Below are positions 45,701-54,851 of a stretch of 64,000 nt of DNA, piece by piece. The stretch comes from Bacteroidota bacterium (lineage in GTDB: Bacteria; Bacteroidota; Bacteroidia; UKL13-3). The stretch's first letter is position 1. The number at the start of each line of letters is the position of its first letter. The translations under genes and the position numbers were made by a program. The DNA is taken from assembly GCA_027482225.1 (NCBI GenBank), contig JAIXWD010000020.1:186001-250000 (forward strand), read 5' to 3'. The notes under the pieces were generated by a model that saw only the letters and a list, made by a program, of their open reading frames with translations, made no database searches and was not told where the DNA came from.

Positions 45701-46630
45701 TTAGTTTATTATAAAGTCAATATTTCGTTTTAAACCGTTGTATTTTGTTCTTCTCATAGGAGATTTTTTAAAAACCGCTTTAAAAACATCTTCTGTAATC
45801 TCCATCCAATCTTGTTTTGTAAAGTTTAATAGTTCTTTACTAGGGGCAAATGTTGGCTCTGTATTTGGATTTGCAAACCTATTCCAGGGGCATACATCTT
45901 GACAAACATCGCAACCAAACATCCAATTATCTAATTTGCCTTTTGCTTCCTCTGGTAAGGCATCTTTTAGTTCTATGGTGTAATAAGAAATGCATTTACT
46001 TCCATCAACAATAGTTGGGCTCACAATAGCTTGTGTTGGACAGGCATCAATACATTTTGTACAAGTTCCGCAATGGTTTGTAGCTAATAAGTTGTCAGGT
46101 ATTAATTCTAAATCTAAAACTAATTCACATAAAAAATAATACGAGCCACTTCCTTTATTAATCAAATTCCCATTTTTGCCAATCCAACCTAATCCGCTTT
46201 TTATAGCCCATGCACGTTCTAAAATAGGTGCAGAATCCACAAAAGCTCGCCCATTTATTTCACCAATATTTTCACGTATCCAAATTAAAAGTTCGTGCAG
46301 TTTTGCTTTTAACACATCGTGATAATCTTTGCCATATGCGTATTTACTAATTTTGGGTGCTGTGGTATCGTTTTGTTTTTGGGTTGAGTAGTAATTAAAT
46401 AAAAGCGATACCACTGTTTTTGCTCCATCAACCAATAACCTAGGGTCTAATCTTTTATCGAAATGATTTTCCATATAGGCCATTTTGCCGTGCATGTTGT
46501 TCGATAACCATTTTTCTAACCTAGGCGCTTCTGTTTCTAAAAATGCTGCTTTACTAAATCCCACATCAAAAAAGCCTAGTTCTTTGGCTTTAATTTTTAT
46601 GAGTTGGGTATTACGTTCGGCATTATTCAT
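45701..46630 (-). CDS. queG: Epoxyqueuosine reductase QueG
   Basis: 309 residues. [45 protein letters not shown] is the family signature; two ferredoxin-type clusters are bound by [16 protein letters not shown] and [11 protein letters not shown]. The cobalamin-dependent enzyme reduces epoxyqueuosine to queuosine in tRNA. It lacks the C-terminal HEAT repeats of longer forms, as usual in this phylum. The downstream outer-membrane gene is probably co-transcribed. Confidence 0.95.
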   Translation of the reverse strand: MNNAERNTQLIKIKAKELGFFDVGFSKAAFLETEAPRLEKWLSNNMHGKMAYMENHFDKRLDPRLLVDGAKTVVSLLFNYYSTQKQNDTTAPKISKYAYGKDYHDVLKAKLHELLIWIRENIGEINGRAFVDSAPILERAWAIKSGLGWIGKNGNLINKGSGSYYFLCELVLDLELIPDNLLATNHCGTCTKCIDACPTQAIVSPTIVDGSKCISYYTIELKDALPEEAKGKLDNWMFGCDVCQDVCPWNRFANPNTEPTFAPSKELLNFTKQDWMEITEDVFKAVFKKSPMRRTKYNGLKRNIDFIIN

Positions 46631-46636
46631 TTAAGG

Positions 46637-46644
46637 CAAATATA
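46637..46644 (-). promoter_or_regulatory. -7 element before queG
   Basis: On the minus strand the bases read TATATTTG, an exact TAnnTTTG, only 6 nt before the queG ATG, which suggests a leaderless or near-leaderless transcript. No clear -33 element at the right spacing was found. Confidence 0.4.
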
Positions 46645-46716
46645 GCATATTGATAAGGCTTTTTGTATTAACAAAATGGATTGAATTTACAACTTAGTAA
46701 TCAAACTTCAATAGAA

Positions 46717-46765
46717 TTGAATCATTCTGAAAACTTATACTATTTTCGCTCTTCAACTATATTTG
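46717..46765 (+). promoter_or_regulatory. Promoter region of the S46 peptidase gene
   Basis: TTG at 46717-46719, a 21-nt spacer and TATTTTCG (46741-46748) give one candidate. A second exact -7 element, TATATTTG, lies at 46758-46765, 4 nt before the ATG, but lacks a -33 TTG. Either could be used. Confidence 0.4.
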
Positions 46766-46769
46766 TTAC

Positions 46770-48932
46770 ATGAAAAAATTATTCTTATTGATTTCTCTTT
46801 TTTCTGCTGGTGCAATACTTACCTCGCATACCACAAAAAAGCAAGAAGAAGGTATGTTTCCATTATCGGAACTTAAAAACATTGACGTTAAAAAAGCAGG
46901 CTTAAAGATTACACCACAAGAATTATACAACCCAAGTGGAACTAGTTTAATTGATGCCATTGTAAGGGTAGGAGGATGCACTGGATCTTTTCTAAGTAGC
47001 GAAGGATTGATTGTAACTAATCACCACTGTGCTTTTAGTTATGTGCAAGCCATAAGTGATGTGAAAAACGATTACATTAAATTAGGTTTCTTAGCCCAAA
47101 ACCGCCAGCAAGAAGTACCTGCCAAGGGGTTAGTATGTAAAATTACAGCATCATATAAAGATGTATCTGTTGATGTATTGAGTGGTACACAAGATTTAGA
47201 TGCAGTTAGCCGATTAAAGAAAATTTCAGATAATATTAAAGTTGTTACCCTAAAAGAGAACGAATCCAACCCTGGTTTGCAATGCGAAATATCCGAGATG
47301 TTTACGGGTAAAACGTATGTGCTTTTTCGTTACAAATTACTTAAAGATGTACGTTTGGTTTATGTACCACCTGTTAGTATTGGTGCTTATGGTGGTGAGC
47401 TAGATAATTGGGTTTGGCCTCGCCACAGTGGAGACTTTGCATTTTTACGTGCATATGTTGCACCTGACGGAAGCGCAGCTGAATACAGTGAAAAAAATGT
47501 GCCTTATAAACCTATAAAATATCTAAATGTAAATCCCAAAGGTGCCAATGAAAACGATTTTATTTTTGTATTGGGTTACCCAGGGCGAACATACCGTCAT
47601 CAGCCTGCAGGGTTTTATGAGTACCACGAAAATTACTTTTTAGGATATATTAGTAGTTTGTTTGATTGGCAAATAAACCAGATGGAACAACTTGGAAAAA
47701 AAGATTATGCACTTAGCATTAAATACGCAGCGCGAATTAAAAGTTTAGCTAATACGGCTAAAAATTTCAAAGGTAAATTACAAGGATTTAAACGTGCTGA
47801 ATTAAGTGCTAAAAAGCGTGAGGAAGAAAAACAATTGCAACAATATATAGATGCAAATAGCACACTTAAATCTAAATATGGAAACGTTATTCCTCGAGTT
47901 AACGAGCTTTATACTGATTTAATGAAATACGCAAATCGTAATATGTGGCTTGATCAAATTTACAGTGTTTCACCTTTGATACAAGCCTCTGCTACATTGT
48001 CAAATTACAAGTTAATTTATCAAAAGTTACCAAATGAAACAGCCAAAAAAGAATTTATCCTATCTCAAAAAGCAAATATAAAAAAGGATTTGAGTAAATC
48101 TCTAGGGCGATATGATGTTAATTTGGATAAACTCGCCATGGTAAAAATGTTTAGTGATGCAGTTTCATTTAATTCAAATGATATGTTGCCTTCAGTGAAT
48201 AAACTAATTAATGGTCGCACTTCTTTGAGTGAAATTGAAAGTTTAGTTGAGGGGCTATATAGCAAATCTAAACTCAACAACAATAAAGAAGTTAATGATT
48301 GGATTGAAAATGATTTGGCTTCCTTGCTATCATATAATGATGAGTTGATAAGTTTTGCTGGAGAGTTAAATGTAGAGATGTTGAAGTTTGACATCGAGGA
48401 TCAGAAACGTGATGGAGAGCTTAGTCAACTAATGGCAAGTTTGGTTGAAGTGAAACAACAATGGAAGCAACGCTCTTTTATTCCTGATGCCAATTCTACA
48501 CTACGTTTTACCTATGGTTATGTGAAAGGGTACTCGCCTAATGATGGCTTATATGCAAAGCCGTATACTACTTTAAAAGGGGTTATTGAAAAAAGTGATA
48601 CAGCAGAATATCAGTTGCTAGATGCTATAAGAGAATTATATGCAGCAGGTGATTTAGGCGATTTTATTCATCCTGCTTTGGGTGACTTACCTGTTAATAT
48701 TTTATACAACTTAGATACAACAGGTGGTAACAGTGGCAGCCCGGTTATGAATGCAAAAGGACAATTAATTGCCATCAATTTCGATCGGGCATTTACGGCA
48801 ACCATCAACGATTATGCTTGGAATGAAACCTACAGCCGAAGTGTTGGTGTGGATATACGTTATGTATTATGGGTGTTACAAAAAGTAGCTAAAGCAAATC
48901 ATGTAATTAATGAATTGACAATGGCCAAATAG
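46770..48932 (+). CDS. S46 family dipeptidyl-peptidase, DPP11-like
   Basis: 720 residues with an N-terminal signal peptide. The chymotrypsin-fold triad is visible: His in IVTNHHCAFS (~85), Asp in PRHSGDFAFLR (~222) and Ser in TGGNSGSPVMN (655). By my count the residue at 673, in INFDRAF, is Arg; in Porphyromonas gingivalis DPP11 Arg673 gives Asp/Glu preference while DPP7 has Gly there. So it should release dipeptides with an acidic second residue from peptide N-termini in the periplasm. It matches the family's full length. Single gene with its own promoter; a two-way terminator follows. Confidence 0.9.
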   Translation: MKKLFLLISLFSAGAILTSHTTKKQEEGMFPLSELKNIDVKKAGLKITPQELYNPSGTSLIDAIVRVGGCTGSFLSSEGLIVTNHHCAFSYVQAISDVKNDYIKLGFLAQNRQQEVPAKGLVCKITASYKDVSVDVLSGTQDLDAVSRLKKISDNIKVVTLKENESNPGLQCEISEMFTGKTYVLFRYKLLKDVRLVYVPPVSIGAYGGELDNWVWPRHSGDFAFLRAYVAPDGSAAEYSEKNVPYKPIKYLNVNPKGANENDFIFVLGYPGRTYRHQPAGFYEYHENYFLGYISSLFDWQINQMEQLGKKDYALSIKYAARIKSLANTAKNFKGKLQGFKRAELSAKKREEEKQLQQYIDANSTLKSKYGNVIPRVNELYTDLMKYANRNMWLDQIYSVSPLIQASATLSNYKLIYQKLPNETAKKEFILSQKANIKKDLSKSLGRYDVNLDKLAMVKMFSDAVSFNSNDMLPSVNKLINGRTSLSEIESLVEGLYSKSKLNNNKEVNDWIENDLASLLSYNDELISFAGELNVEMLKFDIEDQKRDGELSQLMASLVEVKQQWKQRSFIPDANSTLRFTYGYVKGYSPNDGLYAKPYTTLKGVIEKSDTAEYQLLDAIRELYAAGDLGDFIHPALGDLPVNILYNLDTTGGNSGSPVMNAKGQLIAINFDRAFTATINDYAWNETYSRSVGVDIRYVLWVLQKVAKANHVINELTMAK

Positions 48933-48952
48933 AGACTCTATTATAAACCACA

Positions 48953-48989
48953 AAAAAGGCATCGTGTTTAATTACATGATGCCTTTTTA
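48953..48989. terminator. Bidirectional terminator between S46 peptidase and barrel-paralog array
   Basis: AAAAAGGCATCGTGT pairs with ACATGATGCCTTTTT (15 bp, one G-U pair) around a 6-nt loop, with T-runs on both strands. It can end the S46 gene (plus) and the three-gene minus-strand array. Confidence 0.9.
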
Positions 48990-49019
48990 ATTTAATTTCC
49001 TATATACTTTAATACTTTT

Positions 49020-49664
49020 CTAAAATGCTATGCCTATGGTAATACCTGCTCTTATTCCGTATCCTTTTATATACCTATTTGGTATACTTGGAGCTAAATA
49101 GTCAGTGAATTCTTCATAAAAATAGGAAATTGGCTGTTGAATTGTGATGGCCTTATCTATTTTTTCCTGCACCAAAACCTGGTAAACAGGACCAGCAAAT
49201 AAATCAACCAAAACCGTATTTTTAATGATAAACTGTTTACCTACATTAAATCCAATTCCTGCACTCTTAAAAGATGAATTTTCCTTAAATAAAGTAGAGT
49301 AGTCGGTATAATCAAATGTTTTTTTATAATCCATGTACCTTAAAAATGGACCAACATAAAAACCATTTAACCCATACCCACTAAAGTTTATGCGGTACTC
49401 AGGGGTAATGCTAAATCCTGTTACACGCAAATCATCAACATTGCCGAATTTCACAAAGTCATTGAAATCCATATATGATGCGGTAAGTTGAATTGAACGG
49501 AATGGAGTTAATAAGCATTGATATGAAACGCTCAGGTTGCTATATAAAGGACTAAGCAAGTTGATTTTGGCCCCATTCTTTTTTATAGGCGGAAACTTGG
49601 GCTTAGCTTGCACAACAAATACTACAATAATAATTGATGCAAGAAATAAAGTTAGTTTTTTCAT
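49020..49664 (-). CDS. Small outer-membrane beta-barrel protein, paralog 3
   Basis: 214 residues, signal peptide ending at VQAKP. Strands such as INLLSPLYSNLSVSYQCLL, QLTASYMDFNDF, GFSITPEYRINFSGYGLNGFYVGPFLRYMDY and the closing GYGIRAGITIGIAF match the two genes upstream, so the three are paralogs (DUF3575-like in pattern). The terminal Phe fits insertion by the BAM complex. No function is known. It is the last gene of the array and ends before the shared terminator. Confidence 0.78.
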   Translation of the reverse strand: MKKLTLFLASIIIVVFVVQAKPKFPPIKKNGAKINLLSPLYSNLSVSYQCLLTPFRSIQLTASYMDFNDFVKFGNVDDLRVTGFSITPEYRINFSGYGLNGFYVGPFLRYMDYKKTFDYTDYSTLFKENSSFKSAGIGFNVGKQFIIKNTVLVDLFAGPVYQVLVQEKIDKAITIQQPISYFYEEFTDYLAPSIPNRYIKGYGIRAGITIGIAF

Positions 49665-49678
49665 CCTTAAAATAATTA

Positions 49679-50356
49679 TTAGAATAAAATACCTAAAGTA
49701 ATTCCACCACGCAAACCATACCCACTTATATACCTATCAGGTATATTGTTGGCTAATTCGTTTATTTTTCTTGATTCCAATCGTGCACCTGTAGTAGCGT
49801 TACGTGTAACTTTATCCTGATAAACTAGAGCTTGAAATACTGGCCCACCAAAAAAGTCGAATGTAACTCTATTTTGTATGACAAATTGGTATCCCACAAC
49901 AAAGCCAACTCCAACGCTTCCAAAATTGAACTTTTCTTTCACGTCTAAAATTTCAATTGGCATTTGGGAAGAAGTACTTATACTGTTTTGATATCCGGCA
50001 ATACGCTCATAAAACATGGCGCGGCCAAATCCACCCACATAACCACCTTGAAAACCTTCACCAGTGAAATGCAACCGATACTCACTAGTAATTGCAACCC
50101 CTACGACAGTGGTATAATTATTATTCACATAAGAATTATTGGAGCTTTCATTAAAATCATTGAAATCCATATATGATGCACCTATTACAACTGAGTTGCC
50201 ATTGGTTTTTAATTTTTGGTAACTTACGTTAAGTGTGTTATAAATTGCGCTTAATAAATTTGTTCTTATCGCATAATTACGTTTAACTTCTAAGCTATTT
50301 TGGGCTAATCCAACAAAGCTTGTACCTAATAATAATAGTATAATTAAATATTTCAT
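49679..50356 (-). CDS. Small outer-membrane beta-barrel protein, paralog 2
   Basis: 225 residues with a signal peptide (FVGLAQNS). It repeats the pattern of its neighbours: TNLLSAIYNTLNVSYQKLK, VIGASYMDFNDF, GVAITSEYRLHFTGEGFQGGYVGGFGRAMF and the end GYGLRGGITLGILF. The shared ASYMDFNDF block with paralog 3 points to a fairly recent duplication. It lies 14 nt from paralog 3 and 9 nt from paralog 1. Confidence 0.78.
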   Translation of the reverse strand: MKYLIILLLLGTSFVGLAQNSLEVKRNYAIRTNLLSAIYNTLNVSYQKLKTNGNSVVIGASYMDFNDFNESSNNSYVNNNYTTVVGVAITSEYRLHFTGEGFQGGYVGGFGRAMFYERIAGYQNSISTSSQMPIEILDVKEKFNFGSVGVGFVVGYQFVIQNRVTFDFFGGPVFQALVYQDKVTRNATTGARLESRKINELANNIPDRYISGYGLRGGITLGILF

Positions 50357-50365
50357 ATTCTTTAA

Positions 50366-50926
50366 TTAAAATAATAGTCCAACACTTAAACCACCGCGTA
50401 TCCAATATCCACTAATAAAAGGTTTAAAATCAGATGCAGAATAATTTTTTCCAGGTGATGTTAAATTGCTAAAATTATAAGAAGGGCCCAAGTTCATATC
50501 AAAAGCAATGCGCTTCAAAAATACCCACTGGTAGCCCATTAATAATCCAACTCCAGGAACCGAAAGTTCATCTTCTTTGGTTTGAATATCTTTAAAGTAT
50601 TGGTAACGCGCATAGGGTTGAATGTAATATCCCCTAATAGGTGTTTCTCCAATATAAAATCTATACTCAAGCGCTGCAGAAAATCCTTTTACAGGTACAG
50701 AAGTGTTAAATAATTGCCCAGTGAAATAGCTAGCGGTTGTAATGAAGGAGGCATCATTATTCAGGCTTTTTTCGTAGCTTAAAGTTATTGTTCCTATAAC
50801 AGGGCTCAATAAATTAAACTTAATTATACTGTTATGCTCTTCTTCATTATTCTGGTTGGGACCCACTTGTGCTGTTACAAGTTGAGTAAGTATGCTAAAT
50901 AATCCCCAAATAAAATATTGTTTCAT
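50366..50926 (-). CDS. Small outer-membrane beta-barrel protein, paralog 1
   Basis: 186 residues, signal peptide ending at VTAQV. FNLLSPVIGTITLSYEKSL, FSAALEYRFYIGETPIRGYYIQPYARYQYF and the end SGYWIRGGLSVGLLF align with the two downstream genes, but MDFNDF is replaced by TGQLFNTS and it is shorter, so it is the most diverged copy. It is first in the transcript; upstream DNA has TTTG and TAAATTGT spaced 20 nt apart, a weak promoter match. Confidence 0.75.
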   Translation of the reverse strand: MKQYFIWGLFSILTQLVTAQVGPNQNNEEEHNSIIKFNLLSPVIGTITLSYEKSLNNDASFITTASYFTGQLFNTSVPVKGFSAALEYRFYIGETPIRGYYIQPYARYQYFKDIQTKEDELSVPGVGLLMGYQWVFLKRIAFDMNLGPSYNFSNLTSPGKNYSASDFKPFISGYWIRGGLSVGLLF

Positions 50927-50999
50927 ATGTAAATTAATACCACAATTTATAGTTATTAATATTATTATACAAATTATTTTATGCCAATTTTAATTAAAA

Positions 51000-51034
51000 A
51001 TAAAATAAAAACATCGGCATTACTCAAGCCGACA
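51000..51034 (-). terminator. Probable terminator of clpX
   Basis: Arms TCGGC and GCCGA with wobble extension, and on the minus strand a TTTTTATTTTA run follows. The stem is short, so confidence is moderate. Confidence 0.5.
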
Positions 51035-51054
51035 TTGATTTGAAGTAAATCATG

Positions 51055-52290
51055 CTATGCAGCTTTTATACTTTTAAACTTTATACTTTCCAGTTTGGCA
51101 TTGGCTACTTCTAATGAAATGCTTAATTCCTTTTCCTTGTTCGAAGGTGCATCATACATATAATCTGTCATAATGTTTTCGCATATGCTTCGCAGGCCAC
51201 GCGCCCCAAGTTTTAGCTCAAATGCTGTATCTACAATCAGGTTAATTACATCGTTACTAATGGTTAGTTTAATACCTTCCAATTCAAACATTTTGATGTA
51301 TTGTTTTATCAATGCATTTTTAGGTTCAACCAAAATACGATGAAGTGTATTGCGGTCTAGAGGATTTAAATGACATAAAACTGGTAAACGTCCAATAATC
51401 TCGGGTATCAAACCAAAGTTACGCAGGTCAGCAGGTGATATGTATTGCAAATAATTAGTTTCATCAGCTTTGATACCTACCTGGTTTTTAAATCCTATAG
51501 CTTGAGTTTGCATTCTTCTAGCAATTTGTTTGTCAATACCCTCAAACGCACCACCACAAATAAATAAGATGTTTTCGGTATTTATGGCAATCATTTTTTG
51601 GTCTGGATGTTTACGCCCACCTTGAGGAGGAACATTAGCAGTTGTACCTTCCAATATTTTTAATAAAGCCTGTTGAACACCTTCTCCACTCACATCGCGT
51701 GTTATACTAGGGTTATCACTTTTACGGCTAATTTTGTCAATTTCATCAATGTATACAATGCCTCTCTCGGCAGCACTTACATCGTAGTTTGCTGCCTGTA
51801 ACAAACGTGTTAATACGCTCTCTACATCTTCGCCAACATAACCAGCCTCTGTTAAAACAGTGGCATCTGCTATGCAAAATGGAACATTTAATAATTTTGC
51901 TAATGTTTTAGCTAATAATGTTTTTCCGGTTCCTGTTTCACCAACTAATAAAATATTTGATTTTTCTAGCTCTACATCATTGGTTTTGTTTTTATACATT
52001 AAGCGTTTAAAGTGATTGTAAACTGCAACACTTAATACTTTTTTAGCCTCGTCTTGTCCAATTACGTATTGATCAAGGTGTTTTTTTATTTCTGCTGGTT
52101 TGTATAATTTACCTGCAAAATCAAAAGTTGTATTTTTACCTGCATCAGCAGTTTGGTCTTCGTTTATAATTCGGTACGCTTGGTCTATACAGTTTTCGCA
52201 AATCAGTGCATCAAGTCCAGAAATCAAATATTGGGTTTGACTTTTTGGACGTCCGCAAAATGAACAAATGTCTTCTTTTTTCTTACTCAT
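51055..52290 (-). CDS. clpX: ATP-dependent Clp protease ATPase subunit ClpX
   Basis: I take the ATG at 52290 ([15 protein letters not shown]); the ORF track adds a TTG upstream. The 411-residue protein has the N-terminal C4 zinc finger (CSFCGRP, CENC), Walker A GETGTGKT, the pore loop AGYVGED, Walker [10 protein letters not shown] and the AAA C-terminal GARGLRSI sensor region. It unfolds tagged proteins and feeds them to ClpP. It lies after clpP on the minus strand but a terminator separates them. Confidence 0.97.
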   Translation of the reverse strand: MSKKKEDICSFCGRPKSQTQYLISGLDALICENCIDQAYRIINEDQTADAGKNTTFDFAGKLYKPAEIKKHLDQYVIGQDEAKKVLSVAVYNHFKRLMYKNKTNDVELEKSNILLVGETGTGKTLLAKTLAKLLNVPFCIADATVLTEAGYVGEDVESVLTRLLQAANYDVSAAERGIVYIDEIDKISRKSDNPSITRDVSGEGVQQALLKILEGTTANVPPQGGRKHPDQKMIAINTENILFICGGAFEGIDKQIARRMQTQAIGFKNQVGIKADETNYLQYISPADLRNFGLIPEIIGRLPVLCHLNPLDRNTLHRILVEPKNALIKQYIKMFELEGIKLTISNDVINLIVDTAFELKLGARGLRSICENIMTDYMYDAPSNKEKELSISLEVANAKLESIKFKSIKAA

Positions 52291-52306
52291 GGGATACAAA
52301 TATCTA

Positions 52307-52348
52307 TAAAAAAAAACAAGCCAACTATTATTATTTGGTTGGCTTGTT
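52307..52348 (-). terminator. Terminator between clpP and clpX
   Basis: AACAAGCCAAC and GTTGGCTTGTT pair perfectly (11 bp), and on the minus strand about ten Ts follow. It ends the clpP transcript 17 nt before the clpX ATG, so most transcripts should not reach clpX unless it is leaky. Confidence 0.88.
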
Positions 52349-52367
52349 AAATGAAGTTTTTATTTAA

Positions 52368-53057
52368 TTATTTATGTTCTTTCTTAGTTTTGTTCAACAC
52401 ATCGTCAATCATCCCGTAATCTTTAGCTTCTTGTGCTGTCATCCAATAATCGCGGTCGCTATCTTGCTGTACTTTTTCAAACGGTTGATTGCTATGTTCA
52501 GCTATAATATCATACAATTCTTTTTTCAGTTTTTGAATTTCGCGAGCTGTAATTTCAATATCACTGGCTTGGCCTTGTGCCCCTCCTAGTGGTTGGTGAA
52601 TCATTATACGTGCATGAGGTAAAGCAGTACGTTTACCTTTAGCACCAGCACATTGTAATACTGCACCCATACTAGCTGCCAAGCCTGTACAAATAGTGGC
52701 TACATCAGGGTTTATCCATTGCATGGTGTCATAAATCCCTAAGCCAGCATATACACTGCCTCCTGGTGAGTTGATGTACATTTGAACATCTCTTCGTGCG
52801 TCCATAGAATCTAAAAATAATAATTGCGCCTGAACAATGTTAGCAACATAATCATCTATTGGCATGCCAAGAAATATAATTCTGTCAGCCATTAAACGAG
52901 AAAACACGTCAATTTCGCGGAAGTTCATTGGGCGTTCTTCAATAACCGTGCGTGTCATTCCTTCTACAGAACTTTCTAAGTATGCATCTACTGCCAAACT
53001 GCTAATTCCTTTATGTTTAACAGCATATTTTCTAAATTCTTTTCCGTGGTCCATCAT
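52368..53057 (-). CDS. clpP: ATP-dependent Clp protease proteolytic subunit ClpP
   Basis: 229 residues. The triad is Ser in GLAASMGA (~129), His in [11 protein letters not shown] (~154) and Asp in DSDRDYWM (~203). [19 protein letters not shown] is another family block. It forms a 14-mer barrel that degrades proteins fed by ClpX. The N-terminus is ~25 residues longer than mature ClpP and is probably processed. Two ATGs in tandem make the start slightly uncertain. A promoter and a palindrome lie upstream. Confidence 0.97.
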   Translation of the reverse strand: MMDHGKEFRKYAVKHKGISSLAVDAYLESSVEGMTRTVIEERPMNFREIDVFSRLMADRIIFLGMPIDDYVANIVQAQLLFLDSMDARRDVQMYINSPGGSVYAGLGIYDTMQWINPDVATICTGLAASMGAVLQCAGAKGKRTALPHARIMIHQPLGGAQGQASDIEITAREIQKLKKELYDIIAEHSNQPFEKVQQDSDRDYWMTAQEAKDYGMIDDVLNKTKKEHK

Positions 53058-53076
53058 AAATTATTATTATTTGTTT

Positions 53077-53106
53077 GCAATATATAAAGTTGATTCTAAG
53101 TTTCAA
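53077..53106 (-). promoter_or_regulatory. Promoter of clpP
   Basis: On the minus strand TTG, a 19-nt spacer and TATATTGC lie about 20 nt before the clpP ATG. The -7 element differs from TAnnTTTG at two bases, but the spacing is exact. Confidence 0.5.
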
Positions 53107-53137
53107 GAGTTGTGCCAATTGATTTTACTGACATAAT

Positions 53138-53150
53138 ACACTGACAGTGT
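53138..53150. promoter_or_regulatory. 13-bp palindrome upstream of clpP, possible operator
   Basis: ACACTG-A-CAGTGT is a perfect inverted repeat 81 bp before the clpP start and 31 bp upstream of its -33 element. Its symmetry suggests a dimeric regulator site; no known motif is matched. Confidence 0.35.
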
Positions 53151-53213
53151 CTAAGAAGTTTATTGAACGTCATTGAATAGTAAAATTATTGTTAAAACCG
53201 ACCGTGGTAATAC

Positions 53214-53246
53214 AAAAAAAAGACGCGAACTATTCGCGTCTTTTTT
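53214..53246. terminator. Terminator after tig
   Basis: AAAAAAGACGCGAA pairs perfectly with TTCGCGTCTTTTTT (14 bp, 3-nt loop). It lies beyond the tig stop on the minus strand and would also work on the plus strand. Confidence 0.9.
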
Positions 53247-53285
53247 AAATAAATTTACCTTATCCTTTAGAATTTATATTTAGGA

Positions 53286-54662
53286 TTAATGGTGATGTTG
53301 GTCATTGTGTTCGGCAACTATTTTGAAAAAAGCTTCGCTGCTTACTTCTTTTTCTTCAATTTTTACCTTGATTTTAATAACATCTCGTACTTTTTGCGAT
53401 ACAGCCAAATTAATCATACGGCTGCGGTAATCTTCTTTTTTCATACTTGGCTCAATAATACCCTCTAGCATTTCATCACTTATTCCTGCAGTTCCATATG
53501 CCCCAAACATACTACGGGTGTAATTTAAAGCGGCCTCTTTAATGTCGGCCTCTTCTACTTTTACACCAGCTTCGCCCAATACTTTTTCTTCAAAAATATG
53601 ATTACGAAGGTAATTTGCTTCTTTACTGTAGTTTTCGTCAACGTTTTCAGTTGTAAATTTATCCGCATGGCGATCAATTAACCAACGTTTTAAAAATGCA
53701 TCAGGTAATTCAATTTTTTGTTTAGCTACTAAAGTATCTAGCATTTCATGCTCAATTAAATGATTTGCTTGGCCATTAAAGTAGTTTTCTAGCTCACCTT
53801 TAATACGTAAACGCAATTCATCAATAGAGTTTACAACGCCTTCACCATAAACCTTATCAAATAACTCTTGGTTTAATTCCGCCTTTTCGTTGCTTTTAAT
53901 GTCTTTAACAGTTACACGGAAATTTTTATTAATATCTGCAACTGCAAGTTTATTGATGTTTAATGCGTGAGACATTTCTGTTTGGTCGTTATCAAACAAA
54001 TCAAAAACATTTACATCAAATGATTTCCCTTTGGTTGAACCTAAGAATTCATTTTTAATGGCTTCATTTTTTATTGATTGAATCAGTATTGGGGTTGAAT
54101 CTGAATAAACACCCCCTTCAAAAGTATTGCTATTTTCATCTAGTTCAGCCATTGTAGTGTATACAATGTCATTTTCACTAGCGGTATCAACATCAATCAA
54201 ATTACCCGAACGCTTTTGCAAACGATCTACTTCTTCGTCAATTTGTTTTTCGTCAATCGCTACTTTTAATTTGGTAAATACATCTTTTTCAGATATATCT
54301 AATGTAAACTCAGGAGCTAATCCCACATCAAATTTAAATGTGTAATCATTGCCTTTAACTAACTCATCTACTTTGGTATCTTCGGTTAATACCGGTTGGC
54401 CAAGTATGTTTAGTTTGCTTTCCTCAATGTAATCAAACAAACCACGGCTTGCAGCGCTATTAATGGCTTCAAGTAAAACTGTAGTTCCATACATTTTTTC
54501 AATCATACCTTTTGGTGCCATACCCGGACGAAAACCAGGAATGTTGGCGCGTTTTTGGTATTCTTTTAATTTGGTGTCAATCTCTTTGGCGTAATCAGTG
54601 CCATTAATGTTTACTGAGATTGTGCCGTTTAAGGCGTCTTTTTTATCGAAAGTAACGTTCAT
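53286..54662 (-). CDS. tig: Trigger factor, ribosome-associated chaperone
   Basis: The ORF-track start (54764) runs through the tRNA; the ATG at 54662 (MNVTFDKKDALNGTISVNING) gives 458 residues. The N-terminal domain has the ribosome-binding loop PGFRPGMAPKGMIEKMYG, close to the GFRxGxxP signature. The central PPIase domain is weakly conserved, as common in this phylum, and the C-terminal arms are helical, ending in a His-rich NDQHHH. It meets nascent chains at L23 of the tunnel exit. It follows tRNA-Leu and its terminator. Confidence 0.93.
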   Translation of the reverse strand: MNVTFDKKDALNGTISVNINGTDYAKEIDTKLKEYQKRANIPGFRPGMAPKGMIEKMYGTTVLLEAINSAASRGLFDYIEESKLNILGQPVLTEDTKVDELVKGNDYTFKFDVGLAPEFTLDISEKDVFTKLKVAIDEKQIDEEVDRLQKRSGNLIDVDTASENDIVYTTMAELDENSNTFEGGVYSDSTPILIQSIKNEAIKNEFLGSTKGKSFDVNVFDLFDNDQTEMSHALNINKLAVADINKNFRVTVKDIKSNEKAELNQELFDKVYGEGVVNSIDELRLRIKGELENYFNGQANHLIEHEMLDTLVAKQKIELPDAFLKRWLIDRHADKFTTENVDENYSKEANYLRNHIFEEKVLGEAGVKVEEADIKEAALNYTRSMFGAYGTAGISDEMLEGIIEPSMKKEDYRSRMINLAVSQKVRDVIKIKVKIEEKEVSSEAFFKIVAEHNDQHHH

Positions 54663-54680
54663 ATTAAAATAGTGTATTAA

Positions 54681-54713
54681 GAAAAAAAAGACTGATTTTA
54701 GGTCAGTCTTTTT
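54681..54713 (-). terminator. Terminator between tRNA-Leu and tig
   Basis: AAAAAGACTGA and TCAGTCTTTTT pair (11 bp, 7-nt loop) and on the minus strand eight Ts follow. It ends the tRNA transcript 19 nt before the tig ATG, so tig needs read-through or a promoter I could not find. Confidence 0.88.
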
Positions 54714-54725
54714 CGTTTCTAGTTG

Positions 54726-54807
54726 TGCGCATGGAGGGACTCGAACCCCCACGCCTCTCGGCACCAGATCCTAAGTCTGGCACGGCTACCAATTACGCCA
54801 CATGCGC
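54726..54807 (-). tRNA. tRNA-Leu (anticodon UAG)
   Basis: On the minus strand GCGCATG and CATGCGC form a perfect 7-bp acceptor stem. The D-loop has AATTGGTAG, the anticodon stem-loop is CAGAC-TTAGGAT-CTG with anticodon TAG, a long variable arm (GCCGAGAGGC) marks class II, and the T-arm is GGGGG-TTCGAGT-CCCTC. CCA is not encoded (CAA follows the discriminator A), so it must be added. It decodes CUN-type leucine codons, mainly CUA. A near-perfect promoter lies upstream. Confidence 0.95.
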
Positions 54808-54820
54808 CTAAAAAGGACAG

Positions 54821-54851
54821 CAAATGTAAGGCGAAAAATGGTTTATGCAAA
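54821..54851 (-). promoter_or_regulatory. Promoter of tRNA-Leu
   Basis: On the minus strand TTTG, exactly 19 nt, then TACATTTG: a full consensus match. The -7 element ends 13 nt before the tRNA 5' end. Confidence 0.85.
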
